From: an uncultured bacterium
GTDB taxonomy: Bacteria > DRYD01
Length of the DNA: 64,000 bases
Reading direction: 5' to 3'
NCBI GenBank assembly: GCA_937139605.1
Contig: CAKZQG010000037.1
Span: 1-64,000 of the forward strand
The notes under the pieces were generated by a model that was not told the DNA's origin, did no database searches, and saw only the letters and a program-made list of their open reading frames with translations. The first letter of the stretch is position 1. Every line of letters begins with the position of its first letter. This document shows, in pieces, positions 27,009-36,753 of the stretch. The position numbers and the translations under genes are program-made.

Positions 27009-27839
27009 TTAATATATGAGATTTATTTTGTTTTTTATTTTTTCTTGAAAATCAACGTTAGGAATCCCTATTAGATATATTTCGTTATTTTTATTTATCA
27101 TTTGGAGTTTGTTAGTTTTTAGTTTTTTGCTATATTCCTTATAGATTTCTTTTAAATTAGTATTAAGTATATACATTTTTTGATTACTAGAGCCTTTGTA
27201 AATTTTATTAGTTTTTTTGGTTTCTATAAATGGGCCATCTATTATCACATCTATATAATCTAATATATTTTTATATCTTTTTTTTAGATAACTCATTTTA
27301 TAGCCTGTATATAAAAGTATATCATTAAATTTCAATTTTTTTAATTCCTTTAATAGAATTAAAAGTGCTAATGGTTGATCAAAAGGCTCCCCACCACTTA
27401 TTGTTATTGAATTAGTATTATACGTTTTTGAGTATTGTTTTACTTGTTTTATTAAATCTGATATTTTTATTGTGTATTTTTTATCAAATTCCCAGGTGTG
27501 TTTTGATATACAGCCTTTACACCTTATACTACATCCTTGAAACCAGATACCGATTCTTATCCCAGGACCTAATGTTAGCACAGGGGCATATACTAAATTT
27601 ATTAATATCTCTATTTCTAATTCATTATCACTATCAACACTAGCTAAAAAATTATTGTATTTATTTACATCAAAATTACTTCTCTTATATTTAAAATCTA
27701 TAGAAAATATTTTAACATTAAAATTTGAAGCTGATTTTGTAATAGTTTCAATTGGAGGGCTTTTAAATGTTGTATCATTTTTGATTTTCTTTTCTTTTTT
27801 ATTATTTTTTTTCATATATTTTTTAGTTTTATAATTCAT
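27009..27839 (-). CDS. Radical SAM activating protein, NrdG-like
   Basis: A 276-residue radical SAM protein. The cluster motif CSIRCKGC (CxxxCxxC) is preceded by GPGIRIGIWFQG and followed by the SAM-binding ISGGEPFDQP, the pattern of anaerobic ribonucleotide reductase activase and related 4Fe-4S activases. It carries about 75 extra N-terminal residues (Lys-rich, then beta strands) not typical of NrdG (about 155-170 residues). No nrdD or other glycyl-radical enzyme lies nearby. Its start overlaps the end of murF by 11 bp. It may activate a glycyl-radical enzyme elsewhere. Confidence 0.75.
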   Translation of the reverse strand: MNYKTKKYMKKNNKKEKKIKNDTTFKSPPIETITKSASNFNVKIFSIDFKYKRSNFDVNKYNNFLASVDSDNELEIEILINLVYAPVLTLGPGIRIGIWFQGCSIRCKGCISKHTWEFDKKYTIKISDLIKQVKQYSKTYNTNSITISGGEPFDQPLALLILLKELKKLKFNDILLYTGYKMSYLKKRYKNILDYIDVIIDGPFIETKKTNKIYKGSSNQKMYILNTNLKEIYKEYSKKLKTNKLQMINKNNEIYLIGIPNVDFQEKIKNKINLIY

Positions 27840-29442
27840 TTAGTATTAGATTTACTACTTTTTCTAGCTGGATAGCTCTTGATGCTTTTATATCTATCAA
27901 AATTTTTTTATTGAAATAATTTAATTCTTTTTTTAAATTCAAAGTTATATATTCTAATAGATTATCTACATTTTCAAAATGCTTAATATAGTTATTATTA
28001 ATATTATATTTAATTTTTTTAAATTCAGAGCCTACTAAAATAGCTTCTACTTTGTTTTTATTAGTTTCTAAAATATTATAGATTTTATTAAATATAAGTT
28101 TATGATAAAATTTTGAAAACTTCCCTAACTCTAACATATCACCTATAACTAAATAAGCTTTATCAAAATAATTTATTAATTTATAAATTACATTTAAATT
28201 CTCTTTCATAGATAAAGGATTACTGTTATAACAATCATCTAATATAAATAAATTATTTTTTATTTTAAAATTAAATCTATTTTCTTCTGTAGCTTGGTTA
28301 AATAAATCATTTTCTATGAAATTAAATAAATCTAATATTAACTTTTCTTTTATTTTTTCTTTTGTTTCTAAGTTTAGATTTATTAATTTGTTAATAAAAA
28401 CTAATGCCATTAAAAAATTCCTTAAGATTCCTTTAGATAGTATAGTTTTTATTTCAAATTTTTTTAGTATTTTTCCAAATTTTAAGTAAAATGTAGTTAA
28501 AAATTTATTTTCTTGATTAATTATATTATATTTAAAAATGTAATAATTTTTGTTAGGTAGTATGATTGAATTAGTGTTTTTTATATGTTCTTTTATTTTA
28601 TACTCCTTAGGTAAAATAAAAAAGTTTTTATTATTTTTAATTAAATACTCAATTAGTTCTCCTTTAGCTTTATTAACTCCAGTAATATTCCCAACTTGTA
28701 AGATATGAGCTGGTCCTATTGAAGTTATAATCCCATAATCAATGTCTGATATATTAGCCAAGTATTCTATTTGATTAAAACCTCGCATACCCATCTCTAA
28801 TATTAAATATTGAGTATCTTTATTAATAGAAAATATTGTAAAAGGAACTCCTATTTCGTTATTAAAACTCTTTTTACTAGCAACTACTTTTTCATTAAAA
28901 AAGAACGATAACAAATTAAAAAGTAGATTTTTAGTGGTAGTTTTACCTGCAGAGCCTGTTATTCCTATTATTCTTATATCGTTATCTTGTTTTATTTTTT
29001 TTATAAAAATTCTTGAAATTAAACCTAAATACTTAACACTATTACTAACTACTATAAATGCTTTATTATAAACTTTAAATAGATTTAATATTTGCTGTTG
29101 ATTTTGTTTATAAAAATTATCTTCGATTATAACTAAATCTATATCTTTTTTTAAGATATCATTAATAAAATTATGGCTATCAAAATTTTCCCCTTTTATA
29201 CATATAAAAATTTTTATAAATTTTAAGCTACTTTTATTTAGAATATCTATTAGGTTTAAATTTTCACTAAAAACTCTCGTGTCTGTATTAATTGAATAAG
29301 GAAATAAAATATAATGATCTGTATATTTTTCTATGTTAAATTTTTCGAGAATGTTTACAAAATCATAATCTATGTCAATAAAATCACTAACTTTAAAATA
29401 AAATCGCTTTTTTAATATATTTTCAGTAATTATACTATTCAT
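27829..29442 (-). CDS. murF: UDP-MurNAc-tripeptide--D-Ala-D-Ala ligase (MurF-like Mur ligase)
   Basis: A 537-residue Mur ligase. The ATP loop is GSAGKTTTKN near residue 165, followed by SFNNEIGVPFTI, the Mg-binding EMGMRG and SIGPAHILQVG typical of MurF, and a C-terminal DDCYNSNPLSMKENL block that is diagnostic for MurF over MurC/D/E. An extra N-terminal part of about 60 residues makes it longer than the usual 450. It adds the D-Ala-D-Ala dipeptide to the peptidoglycan precursor. No other mur genes adjoin. Confidence 0.85.
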   Translation of the reverse strand: MNSIITENILKKRFYFKVSDFIDIDYDFVNILEKFNIEKYTDHYILFPYSINTDTRVFSENLNLIDILNKSSLKFIKIFICIKGENFDSHNFINDILKKDIDLVIIEDNFYKQNQQQILNLFKVYNKAFIVVSNSVKYLGLISRIFIKKIKQDNDIRIIGITGSAGKTTTKNLLFNLLSFFFNEKVVASKKSFNNEIGVPFTIFSINKDTQYLILEMGMRGFNQIEYLANISDIDYGIITSIGPAHILQVGNITGVNKAKGELIEYLIKNNKNFFILPKEYKIKEHIKNTNSIILPNKNYYIFKYNIINQENKFLTTFYLKFGKILKKFEIKTILSKGILRNFLMALVFINKLINLNLETKEKIKEKLILDLFNFIENDLFNQATEENRFNFKIKNNLFILDDCYNSNPLSMKENLNVIYKLINYFDKAYLVIGDMLELGKFSKFYHKLIFNKIYNILETNKNKVEAILVGSEFKKIKYNINNNYIKHFENVDNLLEYITLNLKKELNYFNKKILIDIKASRAIQLEKVVNLILNEL

Positions 29443-29457
29443 TATTTATACTAATTA

Positions 29458-30015
29458 TTAGTATGGGGTATAAATTTCATAAGAACAATTGTAAATTTCT
29501 TTAGTTATATCATATAAATTTAAATTTAACTGATTTAAAAACTCTTTTGTAGGAGTTATTAATATCATATTTTCCTTTATTTCAAAAACAAAGTAGGGAG
29601 CAATTAAATTAAGATGATTTATTATTGATTTTTTACATTCATTACAATTTATTTCTTTATTAAAATAAAAAAATAATTTTATATCGTTTATTTTTAAATT
29701 AGTAGCTATATTTATTAATGGAATTAGTATATAATATAAATTTTCTTTCATAATATTTTGATAAAAAATAAGGATAAGGATTTCTGAGTTATTTAAATCA
29801 ACATTATTTGGATTTTTTAAATTATAAAAGAATGCTGATTTTAGATTATTAATTGTTCTTAAGTTAATTAAAACATATTGTTTTTCTGGATTAGATAATT
29901 TCTTTTCAAAAATAACATTTAACCTGTTTATTTCAGCAAAAGATTTATAAAATAAAATATTAATAATACTAAAAACAAAAAGCATTATAAGGAATTTGAA
30001 TATTTTTATTAGCAT
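29458..30015 (-). CDS. Unknown secreted or anchored protein, 185 aa
   Basis: A 185-residue protein with an N-terminal hydrophobic segment (FLIMLFVFSIINILFY) that is a signal peptide or anchor. The mature part has one Cys-x-x-Cys (NCNECKK) and no recognised domain. It lies 15 bp upstream of murF on the same strand, so it may be co-transcribed with it. The CxxC could bind metal or be redox active; that is speculation. Confidence 0.55.
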   Translation of the reverse strand: MLIKIFKFLIMLFVFSIINILFYKSFAEINRLNVIFEKKLSNPEKQYVLINLRTINNLKSAFFYNLKNPNNVDLNNSEILILIFYQNIMKENLYYILIPLINIATNLKINDIKLFFYFNKEINCNECKKSIINHLNLIAPYFVFEIKENMILITPTKEFLNQLNLNLYDITKEIYNCSYEIYTPY

Positions 30016-30138
30016 TTGTTTAATATTTTTAATACTTTTAATTAAGATCTCTTTATACTAAGATTCTATAGTTTTTTTAGTTTATCCTTTTGTTGTAAAG
30101 AATATTGTAAATATATTTAAAAAGGGGGAGCTTAGAAA

Positions 30139-30171
30139 ATGTTAAATATTATAAAAGGATTAATTAATTGA
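30139..30171 (+). CDS. Possible 10-residue leader ORF upstream of korA
   Basis: A GGGGGAG site at 30124-30130 is placed 8 bases before an ATG that opens MLNIIKGLIN and then TGA. It ends 28 bases before the korA start, which has its own AAGGAGG. The ideal ribosome-binding site makes translation likely, but it could be chance. Confidence 0.35.
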   Translation: MLNIIKGLIN

Positions 30172-30199
30172 ATTTTATTTTACTTAAGGAGGAAATAAA

Positions 30200-31984
30200 A
30201 TGAGTGATTCTATAAAATTTTTATGGAAAATCTCAGGTGAGCAAGGAGAAGGGATAGATTCTACTGGGCATATTTTCGCTTATAACGCTTTTAAAAATGG
30301 GTTTCATATTTCATCCTATAGAAAATACTCTTCTAGAATAAAAGGAGGTAATACTACTTTTGAAGTATTATTCTCTGAAAATGAAGTTCATGCTAGGTCT
30401 AAAAATTTAAATGTTTTAATTGCTTTGGATGAAAAAGCTATCTTGATATCTAAAGAACAGATTAACAAAGATACTTTTATAATATATGATGAATCAACAA
30501 ATATTGAAGGAATTAATGATGTAGAAGCTATTAAAATACAATTACCTTTATCTAAAATAGCAAGAGAGATAACAGGGAATACTTTATCTAGAAATATGGT
30601 AGCTTTAGGAGCTAGTTTAGCTATCTTTAAAAACCTAAATTATGAGCATATTTTTAAACAAATAGAAAAAAGATTTTCTAAAAAATCTATGAATGTAGTT
30701 GAAAATAATAAAAAAGCTTTTTTAGAGGGATATAATCTTGTTAAAAATTATATAAACCAAAATAATTTAAAAGAAATAATTATACCTTCTATAAGTAATA
30801 ATAAAAGAATGAGTTTATTAACAGGGAATGAGGCATTGACTTTGGGGATGTTATATGCTGGAGTTAAATATTTTTCAGGTTATCCCATAACCCCTGCTAG
30901 TAGTATTTTAGAGATGATGATAAAAAATATAAAAGATTTTGGTGGAGTAGCTATACAAACGGAGGATGAAATTTCTGCAATTAATTCAGCTATAGGAGCA
31001 TCTATAGCAGGAGTTAGAGCAGCTACTGCTACCTCTGGACCAGGATTTAGCCTTATGGTAGAAGCTATAGGATATGCATACATGACTGAAACCCCTATCG
31101 TTATAATAGATGTACAACGTGGAGGACCATCTACTGGATTACCAACTAAAACTGAAGACTCTGATATCCTTAATGTAGTTTTTTGTGGACATGGGGATAT
31201 AGAAAAAATTGTGTTATTCCCTTCTAATCCTTATGAGATGTTTGTTTATGCTAATGTTGCATTTAATTTGGCTGAAAAATATCAGCTACCTGTTATTGTT
31301 TTATCTGATTTAAATTTAGCAGAAAATGTTTATACTACTAACTATATTAATCTTGAACAAATTGATATAAAAATTAATAGAGGAAAGTATGTTAATAATG
31401 ATACAAAAGAGCAATATTTAGCTAATTTTAATGGGGAATTAAATAGGTATTCTATAACAGATGATGGGATAAGTTATAGAATTATTCCAGGAACTGCTGG
31501 GTTTTCTTACCAGATTTCTGGTAATGAACATGATGAAGAGGGATTTATTACAGAAAATAAAGAAGTAAGACATAATATGATGCTTAAAAGAAAAAGAAAA
31601 TTACAAAATTTTAATGAATATTATGTGGATCATATAGATATCGGATTAAATCCAAAAGTTGCTTTTATAGCTTATGGTTTTAATTTCTATTATCTATTAG
31701 ATGTATTAAAAGAGCTACATAATAAAACTAATGTGCCTGTTAGATTAATAAAAGTTATAACTATATATCCTTTCCCAATAGAAAAAATAGAGAAATTAAT
31801 AGATAATATGGAAAAAGTTGTATTTTTTGAACAAAATATGTTGGGCCAATTAAGAAGATTATATTATATGTTTAATGGAACTAAAAGTTCTTTATTAATT
31901 AATAAATTCGATGGAGAACCATTTTATTTTGAAGATTTATATGAGCAAGTTTATAAACTAATTTTTACTAATGTTAAAATATAA
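30200..31984 (+). CDS. korA: 2-oxoacid:ferredoxin oxidoreductase, fused gamma-alpha subunit (KorA-like)
   Basis: A 594-residue fused gamma-alpha subunit that decarboxylates a 2-oxoacid to acyl-CoA (or the reverse) with ferredoxin. Residues 1-190 form the gamma domain (KISGEQGEGIDSTGHIF, SSRIKGGNTTFEV). From about 210 the alpha domain begins (GNEALTLGMLYAGVKYFSGY, then TEDEISAINSAIGASIAGVR and TATSGPGFSLM). The TPP-binding beta subunit (korB) is not adjacent, which is unusual. mdh and gltA downstream suggest the substrate is 2-oxoglutarate. A strong AAGGAGG precedes the ATG. Confidence 0.9.
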   Translation: MSDSIKFLWKISGEQGEGIDSTGHIFAYNAFKNGFHISSYRKYSSRIKGGNTTFEVLFSENEVHARSKNLNVLIALDEKAILISKEQINKDTFIIYDESTNIEGINDVEAIKIQLPLSKIAREITGNTLSRNMVALGASLAIFKNLNYEHIFKQIEKRFSKKSMNVVENNKKAFLEGYNLVKNYINQNNLKEIIIPSISNNKRMSLLTGNEALTLGMLYAGVKYFSGYPITPASSILEMMIKNIKDFGGVAIQTEDEISAINSAIGASIAGVRAATATSGPGFSLMVEAIGYAYMTETPIVIIDVQRGGPSTGLPTKTEDSDILNVVFCGHGDIEKIVLFPSNPYEMFVYANVAFNLAEKYQLPVIVLSDLNLAENVYTTNYINLEQIDIKINRGKYVNNDTKEQYLANFNGELNRYSITDDGISYRIIPGTAGFSYQISGNEHDEEGFITENKEVRHNMMLKRKRKLQNFNEYYVDHIDIGLNPKVAFIAYGFNFYYLLDVLKELHNKTNVPVRLIKVITIYPFPIEKIEKLIDNMEKVVFFEQNMLGQLRRLYYMFNGTKSSLLINKFDGEPFYFEDLYEQVYKLIFTNVKI

Positions 31985-33248
31985 TTATAAAATTTTTAAA
32001 AAAAAATTTAGAAATATTTTAGTAATTTATATATTTATATACATTTTTGTAATTAATTTTATTGTTTTAGCAAAAAATGATTTAAATATAAATGATATAA
32101 AAGAAAATACTAATTTTAATAATAAATTAATTTTATTAAATGATAAGATATATTATTATAAAAATCTAGAGATAAATTATAAAATTATTGATAATTTTTT
32201 GGATTTAATTAAAACTGATAATCGTTATTTTTTGTTTTTAAATTTTTATAATAATTTTTATAATTTATATTTGTTTTATCAACGGGAATTTTATTTTTGG
32301 AATTTTTTTAGAAATTTTAGTATAAAAAAAATATATTCTTTTAGCGATTTTTCTGAATATATTGGATCTTTTTATAAAGAAAACTATCTTTTTTTAATCT
32401 TTGATAAATTTATCTTTGTATTTGAATTAAATGAAAAATTTAATATTAAAAATGTTTTTAAGTATAATGTAGAAGATATTGTAAAAAGTATTTTTAAACT
32501 TAATTTTAAAAATATAGCGGTATTATATTCCTATAATAACAAGATATTGGCTAAAATAGATAATGATTATTTTATTTTTGCTGTGGATTTTTTTAATAAT
32601 AAAATTGTATTAAAATTACTTAAAAGAATCTCAGATTCTGATAAGAAAAATTTATTTATAATTAATCAGTTATTTGTGGATAATTACGATTTAGTTTTGT
32701 ATTCTTTCTTTGAAAAAATAAATGATGAATTTTATTATATTGTTCAGGATATAGATGATAATTGTTATTATAAAGTTAAGGCAGTAAATAGCTATGAATC
32801 AAATTATATTATTTTAGATAAAATCGATAAATTATTATTTATTCAGGATAATAATTCAATAGCAATAGTATATGATAAAGATAATTTTATTTTAATTGAG
32901 AATTGTGGATTCTATGTTTCAAATATTAAGTTTAAAAATGATTTTATTTTTATTACGTTAAGTAATGAAGGCTTAACTTTTTATAAATTTAATAAATTTA
33001 ATAGAGAAGTTAATCCTTTGTTTTCTATAAAAGACGTTATTTATGCTTTTAGAAATCAAAATTATATTTATTTTATTAAAAAAGAAGATTCAGATTACTA
33101 TTATTACCTTTATTTTATCAATATTAACAGTTTTATTAATTTTTTAAATAATTCAAATAATAAAGAATTAAAAGATATTAATATAAAAATTAATTTTACT
33201 AATTTAAAATTAAATTTTATTCCAGAAAAATTTTTTGTATTCAATTAA
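31971..33248 (+). CDS. Unknown secreted protein, Phe/Tyr/Asn-rich
   Basis: A 425-residue protein overlapping the end of korA by 14 bp. Residues about 13-35 (FRNILVIYIFIYIFVINFIV) act as a signal peptide or anchor. The rest is extremely rich in Asn, Phe, Tyr, Ile and Lys, with repeated strand-like units that could be a beta-propeller, but no repeat is clear enough to call. The base composition is even more AT-rich than its neighbours. Function unknown; the overlap implies co-translation with korA. Confidence 0.6.
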   Translation: MLKYNYKIFKKKFRNILVIYIFIYIFVINFIVLAKNDLNINDIKENTNFNNKLILLNDKIYYYKNLEINYKIIDNFLDLIKTDNRYFLFLNFYNNFYNLYLFYQREFYFWNFFRNFSIKKIYSFSDFSEYIGSFYKENYLFLIFDKFIFVFELNEKFNIKNVFKYNVEDIVKSIFKLNFKNIAVLYSYNNKILAKIDNDYFIFAVDFFNNKIVLKLLKRISDSDKKNLFIINQLFVDNYDLVLYSFFEKINDEFYYIVQDIDDNCYYKVKAVNSYESNYIILDKIDKLLFIQDNNSIAIVYDKDNFILIENCGFYVSNIKFKNDFIFITLSNEGLTFYKFNKFNREVNPLFSIKDVIYAFRNQNYIYFIKKEDSDYYYYLYFININSFINFLNNSNNKELKDINIKINFTNLKLNFIPEKFFVFN

Positions 33249-33297
33249 TTAAAGTTTTAATATAGGATTTACTAAAAAAATATAAAATATAATAAAT

Positions 33298-33705
33298 ATG
33301 GAGAATATTTATTTAAATGAATTAGCTAATATCTTAGATAACATAGAAAAAATACAAGAAAAATTATTAGCTAATAAAAAGGATATTGAAAATATTATAG
33401 CTTTATTAAAAGAATTTTCTTCTAATCCTATTGATAATAATTTGGATGATCCTATAATTCAAAGAGCTAAAAAAACACTACAAGAATTAATTAATGATTT
33501 ACAAAATGAATATTATAAATTAGAATCATTAACTCCTACTCCAGATTGGCAAAAATTTCATTCAATATTTCTTAATTCTTTAAAGCAACAAATTGAAGGA
33601 TATAAGGAAATATTCTTAGTTTTTATTGATGGTAATATAACTCATATAACAGTAGGAACTATTAAGGTAAAAAACGCTTTAGATATACTCCATGAAAATG
33701 TATAA
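33298..33705 (+). CDS. Small unknown helical protein, 135 aa
   Basis: A 135-residue soluble protein. Residues 1-40 and 60-80 look helical or coiled-coil (LANILDNIEKIQEKLLANKK, KKTLQELINDLQNEYYKLES). No domain recognised, no cysteine, no membrane segment. It lies between an unknown secreted protein and mdh, same strand, without a Shine-Dalgarno site. Composition and length are protein-like; the function is unknown. Confidence 0.6.
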   Translation: MENIYLNELANILDNIEKIQEKLLANKKDIENIIALLKEFSSNPIDNNLDDPIIQRAKKTLQELINDLQNEYYKLESLTPTPDWQKFHSIFLNSLKQQIEGYKEIFLVFIDGNITHITVGTIKVKNALDILHENV

Positions 33706-33747
33706 AAAATATAAAGTAAAATAAAAATTTAGCAGGAGGGATAATAA

Positions 33748-34698
33748 ATGAAGGCAAAAGTTAGTATAATTGGAGCTGGAAATGTTGGGGCTACCTTAGC
33801 TCAATTATTAGCTATTTTTGAAATATCAGATGTAGTATTATATGACATAGTTAAAGATATGCCTCAAGGTAAAGCCCTAGATATAAATCAAATGCTAAAT
33901 ATTTTTTATTCCGATTCTAAAGTCATTGGAACTAATGATTATAAAGATATAAAAAACTCAGATATTATAGTTATTACAGCAGGTTTAGCAAGAAAACCAG
34001 GGATGTCTAGAGAAGAATTACTATCTGCTAATGCTTCTATTATTAAGGAAGTATCTGAAAATATTCCTAAATATTGTGAAAATTGTATAGTTATTGTAGT
34101 TTCTAATCCTTTAGATGCTATGACTTATTTAACTTATAAAATTTTAAGTAATTATGGATTTGATAGGACCAAAGTTATGGGGATGGCAGGGGTTTTAGAT
34201 TCATCCAGATTCGTTCATTTTATTAGTGAAAAATTAAACGTATCTAAAAATAATATTAACGCTTTTGTATTAGGTAGTCATGGAGATACTATGGTACCTA
34301 GTGTTAAATATACTACTGTATCTGGAGTTAGTTTAAGAGATTTAGTGGATCTTGAAGTACAAAGTAATTTAATTGAAAGGACGAGGAAAGGTGGAGCTGA
34401 AATAGTTAGTTTATTAAAAAATTCTTCAGCTTATTATGCCCCCGCTGCAGCTACTTTCAAAATGATTAAATCAATTATATTTGATAAAAAAGAAATATTA
34501 CCTATTAGTGTATATGTTAATGGAGAATATGGATATAAAGATATAGTCATTGGATTACCTGTTGTTTTGGGAAAAAACGGCATAGAAAAAATAATAGAAT
34601 TTGATTTAGAAGAAAATGAAAAGAAAGAGCTGGATATTTCTGCTAATAAAATATCTGAACTTTGTAAGGAATTGTATAATCTAAAAGTTTTGGTTTAA
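33748..34698 (+). CDS. mdh: Malate dehydrogenase (LDH-like type)
   Basis: A 316-residue NAD-dependent enzyme interconverting malate and oxaloacetate. The Rossmann start VSIIGAGNVGATLAQ is followed by ITAGLARKPGMSREEL, where the Arg of ARKPG marks malate over lactate specificity. VSNPLDAMTYL, MAGVLDSSRF and the catalytic His of VLGSHGDTMVPS are all present. AGGAGGG precedes the ATG. It is followed by citrate synthase, making a small TCA-cycle operon downstream of korA. Confidence 0.95.
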   Translation: MKAKVSIIGAGNVGATLAQLLAIFEISDVVLYDIVKDMPQGKALDINQMLNIFYSDSKVIGTNDYKDIKNSDIIVITAGLARKPGMSREELLSANASIIKEVSENIPKYCENCIVIVVSNPLDAMTYLTYKILSNYGFDRTKVMGMAGVLDSSRFVHFISEKLNVSKNNINAFVLGSHGDTMVPSVKYTTVSGVSLRDLVDLEVQSNLIERTRKGGAEIVSLLKNSSAYYAPAAATFKMIKSIIFDKKEILPISVYVNGEYGYKDIVIGLPVVLGKNGIEKIIEFDLEENEKKELDISANKISELCKELYNLKVLV

Positions 34699-34736
34699 TT
34701 TAATTTAGTTTAACTATATAAAAAGGGGGATTTTCT

Positions 34737-36065
34737 ATGATAGTTAAAACTTCATTAAAAGAAAAAATGGAAAATATAGTTGAAAATTGGAGAAAGACTT
34801 ATAAGGAAGTAATTAGTAATTATGGAGACGTTGCTATAGATAGTATAAAAGTTAGCCAAGTTTTGGGGGGAATGAGGGATGTTCCTGCATTAGTTTGTGA
34901 AACTTCTTTTGTTGACCCTTATGAAGGGATTAAATTTAGAGGGTATAAGATAAGCGAAGTATTGGAAAAATTACCAAAACCTAAGGGAGCTAATTACCCT
35001 TATGCTTTGGGTATATGGTATTTATTATTAACGGGGGAAATCCCTAATGAAAGTGATGTTATAGAATTAGAAGAATATATAAAAACTAAGCAAAAGCTTC
35101 CACAATATGTTATAGAGATTTTAAGGAATATTCCTTCTAATACTCATCCTATGACTCAATTTTCAATTGCTATATTATCTATGCAACGAGAATCTATATT
35201 CACTAAGGAATTACATAATCTATCTAAATCTGATTATTGGAAACCTATGTTAGATGATTCTTTGAATTTGATAGTGCGTGCTCCTATTATTGCTGCTTAC
35301 ATATACAGAAGAACTTATAGGGATGATGTTTTTATTAATCCTAATAAAGATTTAGATTGGGCTGCTAATTTTGCCTATATGCTTAACCCTTATGATGATT
35401 ATATACTTAATAATGACTTTGCTGATTTAATGAGATTGTATTTAATATTACATAGTGATCATGAGGGAGGAAATGTTAGTGCTCATACTTGTTTTAATGT
35501 TTCTTCTGCTTTGTCTGATATTTATTATTCAGTAAGTGCAGGGCTAAATGGCTTGGCAGGTCCATTACACGGAAGTGCCAGTAGTGATTCATTAAAATGG
35601 ATACTTTCTATACTTTCATTTTATAATAGATTACCATCTGAAGAAGAGTTGTATAATTACGTCAATTCTTATTTAGATGCTGGTAAAATAATCCCTGGTT
35701 TTGGGCATGCTGTTTTGAAAGTTACCGACCCAAGGTACTTAGCTTTAAAAGATTTTGTTGAAAAATATCATCTTGATTCTAATATATTTAGATTAATAAA
35801 GATGTTATATAAGGTTGTACCTGAAGTTTTATCTTCAAGGGGTAAGGTAAGGGATCCTTATCCTAATGTAGATGGACATTCTGGAGCAATGCTTTATCAT
35901 TATAATATAAAGGAAACAGAGTTTTATACGGTTGTTTTTGGAGTTTCTAGGGTTTTAGGGATGACTGCTCAAGTCATTTGGGCTAGAGCTGTTAATTATC
36001 CTATTGAAAGACCTAAATCTTTAACTATTAATGATATTATTAATCTTGCAAAAAGTAAAAAATAA
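34737..36065 (+). CDS. gltA: Citrate synthase
   Basis: A 442-residue citrate synthase joining oxaloacetate and acetyl-CoA. The catalytic triad regions are visible: LAGPLHGSASSD (His), PGFGHAVLKVTDPR (His) and the late Asp of VDGHSGAMLYHY. An early SFVDPYEGIKFRGYKISEV block is typical of the long citrate synthases. AAAAGGGGG precedes the ATG, 38 bp after mdh. With mdh and the 2-oxoacid oxidoreductase it suggests oxidative or incomplete TCA flux in an anaerobe. Confidence 0.95.
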   Translation: MIVKTSLKEKMENIVENWRKTYKEVISNYGDVAIDSIKVSQVLGGMRDVPALVCETSFVDPYEGIKFRGYKISEVLEKLPKPKGANYPYALGIWYLLLTGEIPNESDVIELEEYIKTKQKLPQYVIEILRNIPSNTHPMTQFSIAILSMQRESIFTKELHNLSKSDYWKPMLDDSLNLIVRAPIIAAYIYRRTYRDDVFINPNKDLDWAANFAYMLNPYDDYILNNDFADLMRLYLILHSDHEGGNVSAHTCFNVSSALSDIYYSVSAGLNGLAGPLHGSASSDSLKWILSILSFYNRLPSEEELYNYVNSYLDAGKIIPGFGHAVLKVTDPRYLALKDFVEKYHLDSNIFRLIKMLYKVVPEVLSSRGKVRDPYPNVDGHSGAMLYHYNIKETEFYTVVFGVSRVLGMTAQVIWARAVNYPIERPKSLTINDIINLAKSKK

Positions 36066-36089
36066 AAAAAATTTCGGAGGTGAAGTTAA

Positions 36090-36395
36090 TTGACTACTGT
36101 TAATAAAAAACAAAAACGAAGATTAAAAAAAGCTAAACTATTACGAAAAGTTCTTAAAAGAACTCTAAGAAATAAAGCTATTCTTAAAAAAGTGAAAGTT
36201 TTATTTAAAAATACAAAAAAACTTATACTACAATATGCTAATAATAAAAATGAAGAATTAAAGAATACAATTAATGAGAAATTAAGGGAGCTTTATAAGG
36301 AACTTGATAAAGCGGTTTCTAAAGGAGTTATTCATAAAAATGAAAGTGCTAGAAAAAAATCCCGAATAACTACTCTATTTAATAAATTTAATTAG
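36090..36395 (+). CDS. rpsT: 30S ribosomal protein S20
   Basis: A 101-residue, strongly basic protein matching S20: KKQKRRLKKAKLLRKVLKRT at the start, then helices and a C-terminal AVSKGVIHKNESARKKSRI, the diagnostic S20 ending. The start codon is TTG at 36090, 7 bases after GGAGGTG (36076-36082); no in-frame ATG is nearby. S20 genes with TTG starts are known from E. coli, where S20 autoregulates its translation. It is slightly longer than the usual 85-90 residues. Confidence 0.92.
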   Translation: MTTVNKKQKRRLKKAKLLRKVLKRTLRNKAILKKVKVLFKNTKKLILQYANNKNEELKNTINEKLRELYKELDKAVSKGVIHKNESARKKSRITTLFNKFN

Positions 36396-36416
36396 TTTTT
36401 AAATTTAATTAACTAT

Positions 36417-36749
36417 ATGAATAGAAAAAAAAATACTAAAAAAGGTAAAGAAAATAAAAATAATAAAAAAAATAAAGCCAATGAAAAAGATAACGAAATA
36501 CTTGAAGATATATTAAAAGAATCTATAAATGATTTGGATTGGGATAAATTAGAAGGGGATATAATTGAAGGAGTTAAATGCCCCAAATGTAGAGGAATTA
36601 TTTATGAAGATATAGATATAGAAGATTTATTTCTAGAAGAGGAAAAGGAAGTCAAAGAATTTGCATGTTTGTTATGTGGTTATAGATTTTATATTGATTT
36701 AAATTATTTAAAAGCCAAAATAAATATTAATAAAGAAAAGTATAATTGA
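36417..36749 (+). CDS. Small zinc-ribbon protein
   Basis: A 110-residue protein with a Lys/Asn-rich, probably disordered N-terminus (about 28 residues), an acidic helix, and a C-terminal zinc ribbon built from CPKC (residues about 55-58) and CLLCGYRF (about 83-90). It sits 21 bp after rpsT and 4 bp before the TPR/HD-GYP gene, without a Shine-Dalgarno site. A nucleic-acid or protein-binding role is likely for such ribbons but not shown. Confidence 0.65.
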   Translation: MNRKKNTKKGKENKNNKKNKANEKDNEILEDILKESINDLDWDKLEGDIIEGVKCPKCRGIIYEDIDIEDLFLEEEKEVKEFACLLCGYRFYIDLNYLKAKININKEKYN

Positions 36750-36753
36750 TTGT

